Position numbers and translations under genes: made by a program. From positions 1 through 64,000 of the forward strand of contig NZ_SLWS01000013.1 in assembly GCF_004345645.1 (NCBI RefSeq): DNA of 64,000 nt, read 5' to 3'. This DNA comes from Actinocrispum wychmicini. GTDB taxonomy: Bacteria > Actinomycetota > Actinomycetes > Mycobacteriales > Pseudonocardiaceae. The notes under the pieces were generated by a model. That model did not search any database and was not told where the DNA came from. It was given only the letters and a program-made list of their open reading frames with translations. How positions within the stretch are numbered: the first letter of the stretch is position 1; the number at the start of each line of letters is the position of its first letter. Positions 34,198 to 43,370 of the stretch are shown here, in pieces.

Positions 34198-34853
34198 TCC
34201 GATGCGCCGTCCGGACCAAGACCGGCGTCCTGCACGACGAGAACCAGGACCGCGTGGCGACCGACGTCGAGCGCGGGATGTTCCTCGTCGTGGACGGGAT
34301 GGGCGGCTTGGCCGACGCGGCGGCGACCGCGCAGATCGTCGTGGACAGGTTCCCCCCGCTGTTCGCCCGCGTGCCGGCGTTGACCGGGCCGGACGTGATG
34401 GACGTGGTCACCGGGTTCACGGCCGAGCTGAACGCGGCGGTCCGGGACGGCGCGCGATCCGGCCCGGACACCACCGGCGCGGCGGTCGCCAGCCTGCTCG
34501 TGCGGGACGGCTGGGCGCTGGCCGTGCACCTCGGTGACAGCCGGATATACCTGTCGCGCAACGGAAAGCTCGCGCGGTTGACGGACGACCACACCGACGA
34601 CGGCCATCTCACCAGGTTCATGGGCATGCCGGGTGAGGTGTTCCCGGGGGTGTCCGTGCACGAACTCGTTGTGGGGGACCGGATCCTGCTGTGCACGGAC
34701 GGCCTGACGAACAGTGTGGACGATCGCGCGGTAGGCGCCATGCTCAGCTCGGAGAACCTTGAGCACGCTTGCCAGCGGCTCGTGGACGCGGCGGTGGACG
34801 GCGGGGCGATCGACGACGTCACGGTGGTCGCGTTGGAATGGGGGCACGGATGA
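34194..34853 (+). CDS. PP2C family protein phosphatase
   Basis: 219 residues from the GTG at 34194, which overlaps the FHA stop as GTGA and follows GGGGAG. PP2C metal motifs are present: ENQDR, VVDGMGG, GDSRIYL, CTDGLTN and DDVTVVAL. It should remove phosphate from the neighbouring kinase's targets, including the FHA protein or kinase. The length is a bare catalytic domain. It is ATGA-coupled to the kinase gene. Confidence 0.94.
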   Translation: MIRCAVRTKTGVLHDENQDRVATDVERGMFLVVDGMGGLADAAATAQIVVDRFPPLFARVPALTGPDVMDVVTGFTAELNAAVRDGARSGPDTTGAAVASLLVRDGWALAVHLGDSRIYLSRNGKLARLTDDHTDDGHLTRFMGMPGEVFPGVSVHELVVGDRILLCTDGLTNSVDDRAVGAMLSSENLEHACQRLVDAAVDGGAIDDVTVVALEWGHG

Positions 34854-35914
34854 CGTTGCTCCAAAGCGGCGACCGGGTCAGTGACACGCTCGTCATCGAC
34901 AGGCTGTTGGGCGAGGGCGCGTTCGCCGAGGTACACCGGGTGAAACACGAGTATCTCGGCTGGCAGGCGATGAAACTGTTCAAGAAGGTCGCGTCGCAGG
35001 AGGAGACGCGGGCCATGCTCGGCGAGGCGCGGCTGCTGTCCACGTTGGGGCATCCCAACATCGTGCGGCTGTTCGAGGCGAACACCGTGCAAACCCCTGA
35101 AGGGGTGCGCGGTTTCTTCACCATGGAGTACGTGGCGGGCGGTAGCCTGGAGCGGCTGCACGCGGCGCACCGGCCGAACGTGCCGACCGAGATGGTGGCC
35201 GAGGTGATGGCGCAGATCGCCAGCGGGCTCGCGCTCGCGCACGGCCAGGACCCGCCGATCGTGCACCGCGACATCACGTTGGCGAACATCCTTGTCGGCT
35301 ACGACGGCACCGGGATGCGGATCCGGGTGAGCGACTTCGGCCTGGCGAAGAAGGCCGACCCGTACACGCTGCTGGCCAGCGCGCAGGGGACGTACGCGTT
35401 CATGGCGCCGGAGGTGTTGCGCAACAAGGGATATTCGTCGGCGTCCGACGTGTGGTCGGTGGGCACGATCGCGTACCTGCTGTTGACCAACTCCCTGCCG
35501 TTCGACGACGGTCAGCCGTTCTCGTCGTACTCGTTGGCGCGCTTCAAGAAGAGGCTGCTGCCGCCGAGCAGGTACAACGAGACGGTCGACCCGGACCTGG
35601 ACCGGATCATCATGGCCACGCTCGAAACGGAACCGGAGAACCGGCCCGTCACGGCAGGGGAGCTGTTCGAGGCGTTGCGGGACCGGCAGCTGGCGATCGC
35701 GCGTGGTCCGGTGCCGCGGACCGAGACCGCGGCGACCGCGCCGCCGACCGAACGTGCCCAGCGGCTGGCCGACGAGGCGCTAGCGCTCGCGCGCGTTCCC
35801 GGTGAGCTGCAACGGGCCGCAGATCTGTTGGAAGAAGCCGTGAACCTGTCGCCGCAGCTGCGCGACCACCACCTGACCAAGCTGTTGTTGTGGCGCCGTG
35901 GGGTGATCATGTGA
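34850..35914 (+). CDS. Ser/Thr protein kinase
   Basis: 354 residues from the ATG at 34850 (ATGA with the PP2C stop). The kinase domain spans about 10-275: GEGAFAEV, Lys in AMKLFKK, catalytic HRDITLANILV, SDFGLAKK, MAPEVL and DVWSVGTIAYLL. HRDITLAN replaces the common HRDLKPEN but keeps Asp and Asn. The C-terminal tail after ARGPVPRT has TPR-like helices and no membrane segment, so the kinase is cytosolic, unlike the PknB group. It is probably switched by the membrane protein at the operon's head. Confidence 0.95.
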   Translation: MTLLQSGDRVSDTLVIDRLLGEGAFAEVHRVKHEYLGWQAMKLFKKVASQEETRAMLGEARLLSTLGHPNIVRLFEANTVQTPEGVRGFFTMEYVAGGSLERLHAAHRPNVPTEMVAEVMAQIASGLALAHGQDPPIVHRDITLANILVGYDGTGMRIRVSDFGLAKKADPYTLLASAQGTYAFMAPEVLRNKGYSSASDVWSVGTIAYLLLTNSLPFDDGQPFSSYSLARFKKRLLPPSRYNETVDPDLDRIIMATLETEPENRPVTAGELFEALRDRQLAIARGPVPRTETAATAPPTERAQRLADEALALARVPGELQRAADLLEEAVNLSPQLRDHHLTKLLLWRRGVIM

Positions 35915-35923
35915 GGAGTGACC

Positions 35924-38410
35924 ATGCGGGACAGTGACACGATCGACTTCGGCATCGACCTGGGTACCACCAACAGCGCGATCGCGACCGTCGAGGACGG
36001 CGCCGCCGTGGTGATCAAGACCAACGACGGCTGGGACATCACCCCGTCCGCGGTGTGGATGCCCAAACCGGGTGTGGTGCACGTGGGCCGGCGGGCCCGG
36101 GAACGGGTCGAGATCGACCGGGACAACGCGGCCGCGGAGTTCAAGCTGGAGATGGGCCTGGCCGACGCGCGGCGCCAGTTCGTCAAGGCGGGCGTGGACC
36201 TCAGCCCGCAGCAGCTGTCCGCCGAGGTGCTCAAGTCGTTACGCGCCGACGCGGCCCACCATTGTGGCGCGGCGCCGGAGTTCGCCGTGATCACGGTGCC
36301 TGCCGCGTTCGCGTTGAACCAGAACAAGGCCACTACCGAGGCGGCCGCGCTGGCGGGGTTCAACCCGGCGTGCCCGCTCGTGCAGGAACCGACGGCCGCG
36401 GCTTTCGCGTACGGGTTCCATGACGCGGGCGATCGCGCGTACTGGATGGTGTTCGACTTCGGTGGCGGGACGTTCGACGCGGCCGTGGTCAGCAAACGCG
36501 ATGGCGACCTGCGGGTGCTCAACCACTCGGGCGACCCGTACCTGGGCGGGAAGCTCATCGACTGGGCGCTGGTCGAGCGGGTGCTGGTGCCGGTCGTGTC
36601 CCGGGAGTTGGGGTTCAAGGAGTTCCGGCGGGACAACCCGGCGTGGCGGGCGGCGTTCAGCCGGCTGAAGGCGGCCGCCGAGGAAGCCAAGATCCAGCTG
36701 TCCCGGCACGACTCCATCGACATGATGGTCGATCTCTTCGGGCCCGACGGCACCGAGGAGACGTTCGAGTACACGCTGCGCCGCGACGAGCTCGACGCGG
36801 TGGCGGAACCGTTCTACGCCAGGGCGATCAACCTCTGCCAGGCGGCGTTGACCGAGGCATCGCTGGACGCCGAGGACATCGACCGGCTGCTGCTGGTCGG
36901 CGGCGCGACGCTGACCCCGGGACTGCGTGAGCGGCTGGCCGATCCCCGGCTTGGCATCGGCATCCAGCTGGACACCAGCCTGGACCCGACCACGGTGGTG
37001 GCGCGGGGCGCGGCCATCTTCGCGAGCACGATCCGCCGTCCCGCGACGACCTCGCTCGCGACCATCGCGCCCGACGAGTTCCTGCTGGAGTTGGCGTACG
37101 AGCCCAGCGTCACCACGACCACGCCCACGGTCGGCGGCCGGGTCACCAGCAAGTCCACAGTAGACTGGACCGGGTACGCGGTGATCCTGTCGAACCCGGC
37201 CGGCATGCCGGCGTACCGTTCGCCGAAGATCAGCCTGAACGCGAAGGGCGCGTTCGTCACCGAGGTCAGCGTGGACCAGCACCGGACGTCCCGGTTCACG
37301 GTCGAGCTGACCGACCCGACCGGCGTGCCCCGCAAGGTCACGCCGAACACGCTGTCGATCACCCACCGGGAGGTGGAGTTCGGCGGTGTCCGGCTCACCC
37401 ACTCGTTGGGCATCCAGCTCGCCGACCGCGGGTTCGCGCCCATCCTGCGCAAGGGCACGACCGTGCCGGTGCGCGCGCGGGAGGTGTTCCAGACGTCGAG
37501 TGCGTTGCAGCGCAACGACTCTGACGCGGTGGTGCGGATCCCGGTCGTGCAGGGGGAGCGCAGTCGCGGCGACCGCAACCGCGAGGTCGGGATGCTGGAG
37601 ATCCGTCCCCGTGACATCCGGGTCGACCTGCCGGCCGGCACCGACGTCGAGGTGACGTTCGAGGTGGACGCGTCGAACCTGGTGACCGTGGTCGCCGACG
37701 TGCCGCTGGTGGACGCCCAGTTCGAAGCGGAGATCGACCTGGACAACGTGCGGACCGCACCGCCGCAGGCGTTGCAGGTCCAGCTGAACGAAGCGGAGAG
37801 CCGCCTGGCGACGCTGCGCGGCTCGGCCATGAACAGCGACTCGGCCGAAGCCGAGCGCCGGTTGGCGAAGCTGGCCGAGGAGAACGCGATCGCCACCGCC
37901 CGCGAGCACGTGCTGGCCGCCAAAGTGGACGTCGGCGCGGCGGCCTTCGCCGAGAACCGCCTGCGCGACCTGCAAGCCGACCTCGACGACATCGAAGACG
38001 CCGTGCAACTGCCCACCCTCGTCCATCAGCTGCGTGCGATGCTCAAAGAAGGCGAGGAACTCGCCACCCACGCCGGAACGCCCCAAGACCGCCAGGACCT
38101 CGCCGAACTGCGCCGCCGAGCCCAGGACGCCATCGACACCAACAACCCGGCAGCGGTCCGTACCCAGATCGAACGCGTGGGAACGTTCATGGTCGAACTG
38201 GAGCGCCGCAGCCCGGACTGGCCGGTCAAGCTGTTCTACGCCCTGCAGGACATGCTCCCGGCGTCCCGGGAAGCCACCGCCCTGGTCCGCGAAGGCAAAC
38301 AAGCGATGGCCGCCCGAGACCCCAGGGCCCTGGACGCGGTGAACCAGCGCCTGATCCGCCTCCTCCCCCAGGAAGCCCAGGACAACATCATCGGCCTCCG
38401 CCGAACCTGA
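35924..38410 (+). CDS. Hsp70 family protein with long helical C-terminus
   Basis: 828 residues from the ATG behind AGGAG. The nucleotide-binding domain is complete: GIDLGTTNSAIATVEDG, VFDFGGGTFDAAVV, QEPTAAAFAYGF and LLVGGATLTPGLRERL. It is followed by a beta-rich segment (about 390-590) that takes the place of the DnaK substrate domain, and a highly helical charged tail (about 590-828). It is some 200 residues longer than DnaK and lacks an EEVD-like tail. No dnaJ or grpE lies beside it; the J-like protein at the start of the operon is the candidate partner. Confidence 0.93.
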   Translation: MRDSDTIDFGIDLGTTNSAIATVEDGAAVVIKTNDGWDITPSAVWMPKPGVVHVGRRARERVEIDRDNAAAEFKLEMGLADARRQFVKAGVDLSPQQLSAEVLKSLRADAAHHCGAAPEFAVITVPAAFALNQNKATTEAAALAGFNPACPLVQEPTAAAFAYGFHDAGDRAYWMVFDFGGGTFDAAVVSKRDGDLRVLNHSGDPYLGGKLIDWALVERVLVPVVSRELGFKEFRRDNPAWRAAFSRLKAAAEEAKIQLSRHDSIDMMVDLFGPDGTEETFEYTLRRDELDAVAEPFYARAINLCQAALTEASLDAEDIDRLLLVGGATLTPGLRERLADPRLGIGIQLDTSLDPTTVVARGAAIFASTIRRPATTSLATIAPDEFLLELAYEPSVTTTTPTVGGRVTSKSTVDWTGYAVILSNPAGMPAYRSPKISLNAKGAFVTEVSVDQHRTSRFTVELTDPTGVPRKVTPNTLSITHREVEFGGVRLTHSLGIQLADRGFAPILRKGTTVPVRAREVFQTSSALQRNDSDAVVRIPVVQGERSRGDRNREVGMLEIRPRDIRVDLPAGTDVEVTFEVDASNLVTVVADVPLVDAQFEAEIDLDNVRTAPPQALQVQLNEAESRLATLRGSAMNSDSAEAERRLAKLAEENAIATAREHVLAAKVDVGAAAFAENRLRDLQADLDDIEDAVQLPTLVHQLRAMLKEGEELATHAGTPQDRQDLAELRRRAQDAIDTNNPAAVRTQIERVGTFMVELERRSPDWPVKLFYALQDMLPASREATALVREGKQAMAARDPRALDAVNQRLIRLLPQEAQDNIIGLRRT

Positions 38411-38423
38411 CTGCCCAGCAGGT

Positions 38424-38852
38424 TCATCCGCCGCCGCACGGCAGTCCGGAGCCGTCCACACCCTGGCTTGGACTGGTGGGTCTGGTCGCCGCGGCCACTC
38501 CCCCCACCAGGAGACCGGCGAACGCCGCCGCGGCCAGCAGGGCGGCAACAGTCCTTCGAGCCCAGACGCGTCGAGCCCCGCGTCTGGGCAGGGATGCCAG
38601 GCAGGCGAGACACACGGTCGCCAGGGCGAACAACCCGACCCCACCCCAGTCTGTGGCGGTCAGGTCAGGCAAGGGTGGGACATCACGGCACTTCGCCGCC
38701 CGAACGGTGTCCAGCCACTGTTGTTGCCTGATGCCCCCAACCCAGAACAACACGACGGCACCCGCCAGACCACCGGTCCCGACGCACGCCAGCGTGGCGT
38801 TGACCGACCATCGCCTGCGGATGTCGGGCAGATCCGGAGCGTCTCCAGTCAC
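38424..38852 (-). CDS. small membrane protein, unknown
   Basis: 142 residues from a GTG with GGAGG just upstream. Three hydrophobic segments are seen: LACVGTGGLAGAVVLFWVGG, GVGLFALATVCLACLASL and TVAALLAAAAFAGLLVGGVA; an external loop contains CRDVPPLPDL. The longer frame upstream to 39833 is antisense to the next gene. It converges on the Hsp70 operon with a 13-base gap. No family recognised. Confidence 0.75.
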   Translation of the reverse strand: MTGDAPDLPDIRRRWSVNATLACVGTGGLAGAVVLFWVGGIRQQQWLDTVRAAKCRDVPPLPDLTATDWGGVGLFALATVCLACLASLPRRGARRVWARRTVAALLAAAAFAGLLVGGVAAATRPTSPSQGVDGSGLPCGGG

Positions 38853-38960
38853 CCCTCCTCCTTGTCTGTTCGCACTCTGGCCGCGGTGATGGTAGCCGTA
38901 GCCAGATGAGGTTCTGATGACACAAGTGGCAGATCGGCGGAAATCGCCGAGAATCGAAGT

Positions 38961-40274
38961 ATGGGCCTGAGCTGTTCCAGCGTGGTGGACGCGCCGATCG
39001 ATGAGGTGTTCGGTTGGCATGCGCGGGCGGGGGCGTTTCAGCGGTTGGCGCCGCCGTGGCAGCCCGCGCATCTTGTGCAGGAGGCGGCGTCGCTGCGGGA
39101 TGGACGGGCCGTGTTGGGGTTGCCTGGTGGAGTTCGGTGGTCGGCCCAGCACGTTGCCGACGGCTATGATCCGCCGTACCAGTTTGTGGACGAGCTCACC
39201 ACGCCGGTGCTGTCGGGGGTGTTGCGGTGGCGGCACACGCATCAGTTCATGGCTGTCGATCCGAGGCATACGCGGGTCACCGACACCGTTGACAGTCGGG
39301 TGCCGAGGGGTGTGCTGCGGTCCATGTTCGCGTATCGGCACCGGCAGCTCGCTGATGATCTGGCCGCTCAGCAGCGGTACCGCGCCGAACCGATGACGGT
39401 GGCTGTCACGGGAGCGAGTGGGTTGGTGGGGACGGCGTTGACCGCGTTGCTGACCACTGGCGGGCATCGGGTGATCAGGTTGGTGCGGCGGCCCGCGCAA
39501 GGGGCGGACGAGCGGGAGTGGCGGCCGGACGCGCCGGATCCGGACCTTGTGTCTGATGTGGACGCCGTGGTGCACCTTGCTGGGGCGTCGATTGCCGGGC
39601 GGTTCACCGACGCGCACAAGCGGGCGCTCCGGGCCAGCCGGGTTGGGCCGACCGGGCGGCTGGCCGCGCTGGCTGGGCCGAGGGTGTTTGTGTGCGCGTC
39701 GGCCGTCGGGTACTACGGGCCGGACCGGGGCGACGAGATCCTCACCGAGGAAAGTGACCGTGGCGACGGGTTTCTGGCCGACCTTGTGGCCGACTGGGAG
39801 GCGGACGCCGAGCCGGCGATCGCCGCCGGGCAACGGGTGGTGTGGATACGCACCGGCATTGTGCAGACGCCGAGAGGCGGGTTGCTGAAGGTGCTGTACC
39901 CGTTGTTCGCGGCCGGGTTGGGTGGGGCGTTGGGGTCAGGGGAGCAGTGGCTGTCGTGGATCGGCATCGACGACCTCACCGACGTCTACCTGCGGGCGTT
40001 GGTGGACGAGCGGCTGCGTGGGCCGGTGAACGCGGTCGCCCCCGATCCCGTGCGCAACACCGACTACACCAAGGTTCTGGCGCGCGTGCTGCACCGGCCG
40101 GCTCTGCTGCGCGTCCCGGAGTTCGGGCCGAGGCTGTTGCTCGGCGACGAAGGAGCGGCCGAGTTCGCGTTGGCCGGCCAACGCGTCCAGGCGAACACGT
40201 TGGCCGACCACACGTTCCGGCACCCGCAGCTCAAAGCCGCGCTCAGGCATCTGCTCGGACGTACGCCGCGGTAA
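38961..40274 (+). CDS. TIGR01777 family epimerase with SRPBCC N-terminus
   Basis: 437 residues: an N-terminal SRPBCC-like domain (about 1-140, SSVVDAPIDEVFGWHARAGAF) and a C-terminal NAD-dependent epimerase/SDR domain (VAVTGASGLVGTAL, VVHLAGASIAGRF, RVFVCASAVGYYG) ending in DUF1731 (PALLRVPEFGPRLLLG). This two-domain order is common in actinobacterial TIGR01777 proteins; YfcH-like members are uncharacterised. The C-terminus overlaps the convergent UvrA-like gene by 32 bases. Confidence 0.93.
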   Translation: MGLSCSSVVDAPIDEVFGWHARAGAFQRLAPPWQPAHLVQEAASLRDGRAVLGLPGGVRWSAQHVADGYDPPYQFVDELTTPVLSGVLRWRHTHQFMAVDPRHTRVTDTVDSRVPRGVLRSMFAYRHRQLADDLAAQQRYRAEPMTVAVTGASGLVGTALTALLTTGGHRVIRLVRRPAQGADEREWRPDAPDPDLVSDVDAVVHLAGASIAGRFTDAHKRALRASRVGPTGRLAALAGPRVFVCASAVGYYGPDRGDEILTEESDRGDGFLADLVADWEADAEPAIAAGQRVVWIRTGIVQTPRGGLLKVLYPLFAAGLGGALGSGEQWLSWIGIDDLTDVYLRALVDERLRGPVNAVAPDPVRNTDYTKVLARVLHRPALLRVPEFGPRLLLGDEGAAEFALAGQRVQANTLADHTFRHPQLKAALRHLLGRTPR

Positions 40275-42402
40275 TCGACTGTCTACTAAGGACCAAGTCG
40301 CTGGGTGTCCCGGTGAAGATCACGTGACCGCCGCCGTCCCCGGCGTCCGGGCCGAGGTCGATCACCCAGTCCGCCCGGCGGATCACATCAAGGTCGTGCT
40401 CGACCACGATCACGGTGTTCCCGGCCCGCACGAGCCGGTCGAGGATCCCCAGCAGCCGTTCGACATCCACCGGATGCAGGCCGGTGGTGGGCTCGTCGAG
40501 CACGTAAACAGCGGCGTCACGGCCCAGTTCACCGGCCAGCTTGAGCCGCTGGCACTCCCCGCCGGACAACGTGCTCAACGGCTGCCCCAACGTGAGGTAA
40601 CCGAGCCCGACGTCGACGAGCCGAGTCAACACCGGCTCGTCGAACACCGCACGCGCCTTGTCCACGGTCATGTCCAACACGTCCGCGATGGAATAACCGT
40701 CGACTGTGTACTTGAGCACGTCATCGGTGAAGCGTTGACCGTGGCACGTGCCGCACACCGTGGTGATGCCGTCCATGAACGCCAGGTCTGTGTCGACCAC
40801 ACCGAGCCCACGGCAGTCCGGGCACGCGCCCGCCGAATTCGCGCTGAACAACGCCGTACTAACCCCGTTGACACGCGCGAACAGCCGCCTGATCGGTTCG
40901 GCGATCCCGGTGTACGTCGCCGTACTCGACCGCCTGCTGGTGGAAACCGCGCTCTGATCGATGACTGTAGTGCCCGGATACTGGTCCACCAGCGCGCTGA
41001 CCAGACTGCTCTTACCCGAACCAGCCACCCCTGTGACCACGGTCAGCACCTCGGTCGGGAAGCCGACGGTGACATCCCTGAGATTGTTCCGGGACGCGTT
41101 GGCCACGATGATCTCGCCAGTCGGCCGACGCGGACGGGTGTTCAGGCCGGCCCGGTTCCGCACGGCCAAAGCGGTCGCTGTGTGAGCGTCCGCGAGCTCA
41201 GTCACGGTGCCCTGGAAGACGATCCGCCCGCCGTCGGCGCCCGCGCCCGGACCGAGGTCGACGACGTGGTCCGCGATCTGCACGATGTCCGGGTCGTGCT
41301 CGACGACCAGGATGGTGTTCCCCTTGTCCCGCAACTGCCGCAGCATCCCGGTCAGCCGCGTGACGTCCCGCGGGTGCAGCCCGGTCGACGGCTCGTCGAA
41401 GACGTACAGCATCTCCGTGAGGCTGCTGCCCAGGTGCCGCACCATCTTCACGCGCTGCGACTCACCGCCGGAGAGCGTCGGGGTGGCCCGATCAAGGCTG
41501 AGATAGCCGAGACCGACCGCCACCATCGCGTCCAGCCGTTCCACCAGGCCCGTCACGACCGGCTCCGGCCCGTCGATCTCCTTGACCAGAGGGACAAGCG
41601 AGGAGATCTGCATCGCCGCGTACTCGGCGATCGTGTATCCGTTCACGCGCACCGACCGCGCGATCTCATTGAGGCGCGTGCCATCGCAGTCGGGACACGG
41701 CACCGACGTGGTGAACCTGTCCACCACGGCCTGCTTGCGCGTGGACACTTCCTTGTTCGTACGAATGTAGATCCGGGTGAAGTGTTCGCGCAGCACGTCG
41801 TCCAGTTCCCGCCGCTTCGCCGCCGACCACCGACGAAGCGGCGTCCCGGTGTCGAAGCGGTCGCTGATCTGGCGGTACCAGTACTTGTCGTCGCTGAAGC
41901 CCGGCAGCAGGATCGCGCCGCCGGTCAGCGACCGGTCGACGTCGACGAACGAGTCGACGTCGGGCGACACCACGCGTCCGATCCCGCTGCACCGCGGACA
42001 CATCCCGGCGGGGTCGTTGAACGAGAACGCCGTCGACTCGCCGATCCGCGGTTCACCGGCACGGGAGAACAACAGCCGCAGCAACGCCTGGATGTCCGTG
42101 ATCGTGCCGACCGTCGACCGCGCGTTGCCGCCGAGCCGTCGCTGGTTGATGACGACCACGGGGGACAGGTTCTCGATCGCGTCCACGTCAGGACGGCCGT
42201 AGCTGGGCAGCCGGTGCCGCACGAACGCCGGGAACGTCTCGTTGAGCTGCCGCTGGGCCTCGGCGGCGATGGTGTCGAACACCAGTGACGTCTTGCCTGA
42301 ACCGGACACGCCGGTGAACACCGTGATGGCCCGGCGCGGCACGGTGAGGGTGAGGCCCCGCAGGTTGTGCTGACGTGCTCCGGTCACTCGTATCTGGTCC
42401 AT
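40243..42402 (-). CDS. UvrA2-like ABC-type ATPase
   Basis: 719 residues, well short of the roughly 950 of housekeeping UvrA. Both ATPase modules are complete: GVSGSGKTSLV and GVAGSGKSSLV, signatures LSGGESQRVKM and LSGGECQRLKL, Walker B VFDEPSTGLHP and VLDEPTTGLHP. Cys pairs for zinc modules are CPRCSG, CPDCDG, CPDCRG and CGTCHG. Such shorter UvrA2/DrrC-like proteins are linked to resistance to DNA-binding drugs. No SOS box is seen; it is divergent from a WYL regulator across a palindrome, so control is probably by that regulator. Confidence 0.93.
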   Translation of the reverse strand: MDQIRVTGARQHNLRGLTLTVPRRAITVFTGVSGSGKTSLVFDTIAAEAQRQLNETFPAFVRHRLPSYGRPDVDAIENLSPVVVINQRRLGGNARSTVGTITDIQALLRLLFSRAGEPRIGESTAFSFNDPAGMCPRCSGIGRVVSPDVDSFVDVDRSLTGGAILLPGFSDDKYWYRQISDRFDTGTPLRRWSAAKRRELDDVLREHFTRIYIRTNKEVSTRKQAVVDRFTTSVPCPDCDGTRLNEIARSVRVNGYTIAEYAAMQISSLVPLVKEIDGPEPVVTGLVERLDAMVAVGLGYLSLDRATPTLSGGESQRVKMVRHLGSSLTEMLYVFDEPSTGLHPRDVTRLTGMLRQLRDKGNTILVVEHDPDIVQIADHVVDLGPGAGADGGRIVFQGTVTELADAHTATALAVRNRAGLNTRPRRPTGEIIVANASRNNLRDVTVGFPTEVLTVVTGVAGSGKSSLVSALVDQYPGTTVIDQSAVSTSRRSSTATYTGIAEPIRRLFARVNGVSTALFSANSAGACPDCRGLGVVDTDLAFMDGITTVCGTCHGQRFTDDVLKYTVDGYSIADVLDMTVDKARAVFDEPVLTRLVDVGLGYLTLGQPLSTLSGGECQRLKLAGELGRDAAVYVLDEPTTGLHPVDVERLLGILDRLVRAGNTVIVVEHDLDVIRRADWVIDLGPDAGDGGGHVIFTGTPSDLVLSRQSITAAYVRADA

Positions 42403-42420
42403 GACCTCACGTTATGCCCG

Positions 42421-42445
42421 GTTGTGGACATATAATGACCACAAC
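42421..42445. promoter_or_regulatory. WYL/UvrA2 divergent operator-promoter
   Basis: Arms GTTGTGG (42421-42427) and CCACAAC (42439-42445) form a perfect dyad around 11 bases. TATAAT at 42431-42436, a perfect -10 box, lies inside the dyad and points toward the WYL gene, whose ATG at 42447 is only 10 bases further. The dyad is 19 bases from the UvrA2 start. Protein bound here would control both directions. Confidence 0.75.
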
Positions 42446-42446
42446 T

Positions 42447-43370
42447 ATGAACGCACCCAGCACCCGCATGCTGACCCTGCTGTCGCTGCTGCAGGACGGA
42501 CGCGCTTGGCCGGCCGCCGAGCTGGCCGAACGCCTCGACACGACGCCACGCACCATGCGGCGGGACATCGACCGGCTCCGTGAACTCGGCTACCCGGTGG
42601 AGTCGTCCCGCGGCCCCGGCGGCGGCTACCAGCTGGTGGCGGGCCAGGCGATGCCGCCGCTGGCGCTGACCGACGACGAGGCCGTGGCGACTGTCGTCGG
42701 CCTGCAGTTCGCGGCGACCGCCCAGGTCGAAGGCACGACAGGCGCCCTGCGCAAGATCGAGCAGGTTCTGCCGTCGCGACTGCGGCACCGTGTACAGGCC
42801 GTGGCCGCGACTGTCGACACCGTCTCACGGTCCACTTTGGACGCGAACACCCTCCGAACGCTCAGCATGGCCGCGTACGCACATCAGGACGTGCGGTTCC
42901 GCTACACGAACAGAGCCGGCGCGGGTTCGGAGCGGCGGGTGCACCCGTACCGGCAGGTCTTCATGGACGGCCGGTGGTACCTGCTCGGCTGGGACCGCGA
43001 CCGGCAGGACTGGCGGACGTTCCGGCTCGACCGGATCGACGAGCTCGACGTGCCGGGCACGACGTTCACGCCGGTCCCGTTGCCGCCCGCGGTGAGCTTC
43101 GTGCAGCGGCCTGACGACCGACGCCAAGGCGTGGTCCGATTCGAAGCGCCATTGGCGACGGTGTCCGAACGCCTTGTCCCGCAAGCAGGTTCGCTCGAAG
43201 CGATCGACGAGACCACGTGCCGGTACGTGACCGCGGCGGACTCATGGGAATGGCTCGCGATCACGCTCGCCGTGGTCGGCGTGCCCTACACCATCGAAGG
43301 GCCGCCGGAACTCCGCGAGTACTCGCGCCGACTCGCCGAACGGCTGAGCCAGGCCATACTGGAGTCGTGA
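42447..43370 (+). CDS. WYL-domain (YafY/DeoR-type) transcriptional regulator
   Basis: 307 residues. N-terminal HTH_11: RMLTLLSLLQDGRAWPAAEL, TTPRTMRRDIDRLRELGYPV. WYL domain: VRFRYTNRAGAGSERRVHPYR and GRWYLLGWDRDRQDWRTFRLDRI. WYL regulators often respond to single-stranded DNA or DNA damage, which suits a UvrA2 neighbour. The ATG at 42447 is preferred because the transcript should begin just before it, giving a leaderless mRNA; ATGs at 42414 and 42435 precede or overlap the -10 box. Confidence 0.92.
   Translation: MNAPSTRMLTLLSLLQDGRAWPAAELAERLDTTPRTMRRDIDRLRELGYPVESSRGPGGGYQLVAGQAMPPLALTDDEAVATVVGLQFAATAQVEGTTGALRKIEQVLPSRLRHRVQAVAATVDTVSRSTLDANTLRTLSMAAYAHQDVRFRYTNRAGAGSERRVHPYRQVFMDGRWYLLGWDRDRQDWRTFRLDRIDELDVPGTTFTPVPLPPAVSFVQRPDDRRQGVVRFEAPLATVSERLVPQAGSLEAIDETTCRYVTAADSWEWLAITLAVVGVPYTIEGPPELREYSRRLAERLSQAILES

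Noticed and set aside
36239..38644. 801-residue minus-strand frame
   Set aside because: Antisense of the Hsp70 gene, which has an unbroken canonical nucleotide-binding domain.
38853..39833. Upstream extension of the small membrane protein gene
   Set aside because: Antisense to the TIGR01777 gene; the GTG at 38852 with its own GGAGG gives the natural start.
40324..42288. 654-residue plus-strand frame
   Set aside because: Antisense to the UvrA2-like gene, whose two complete ATPase modules are unambiguous.
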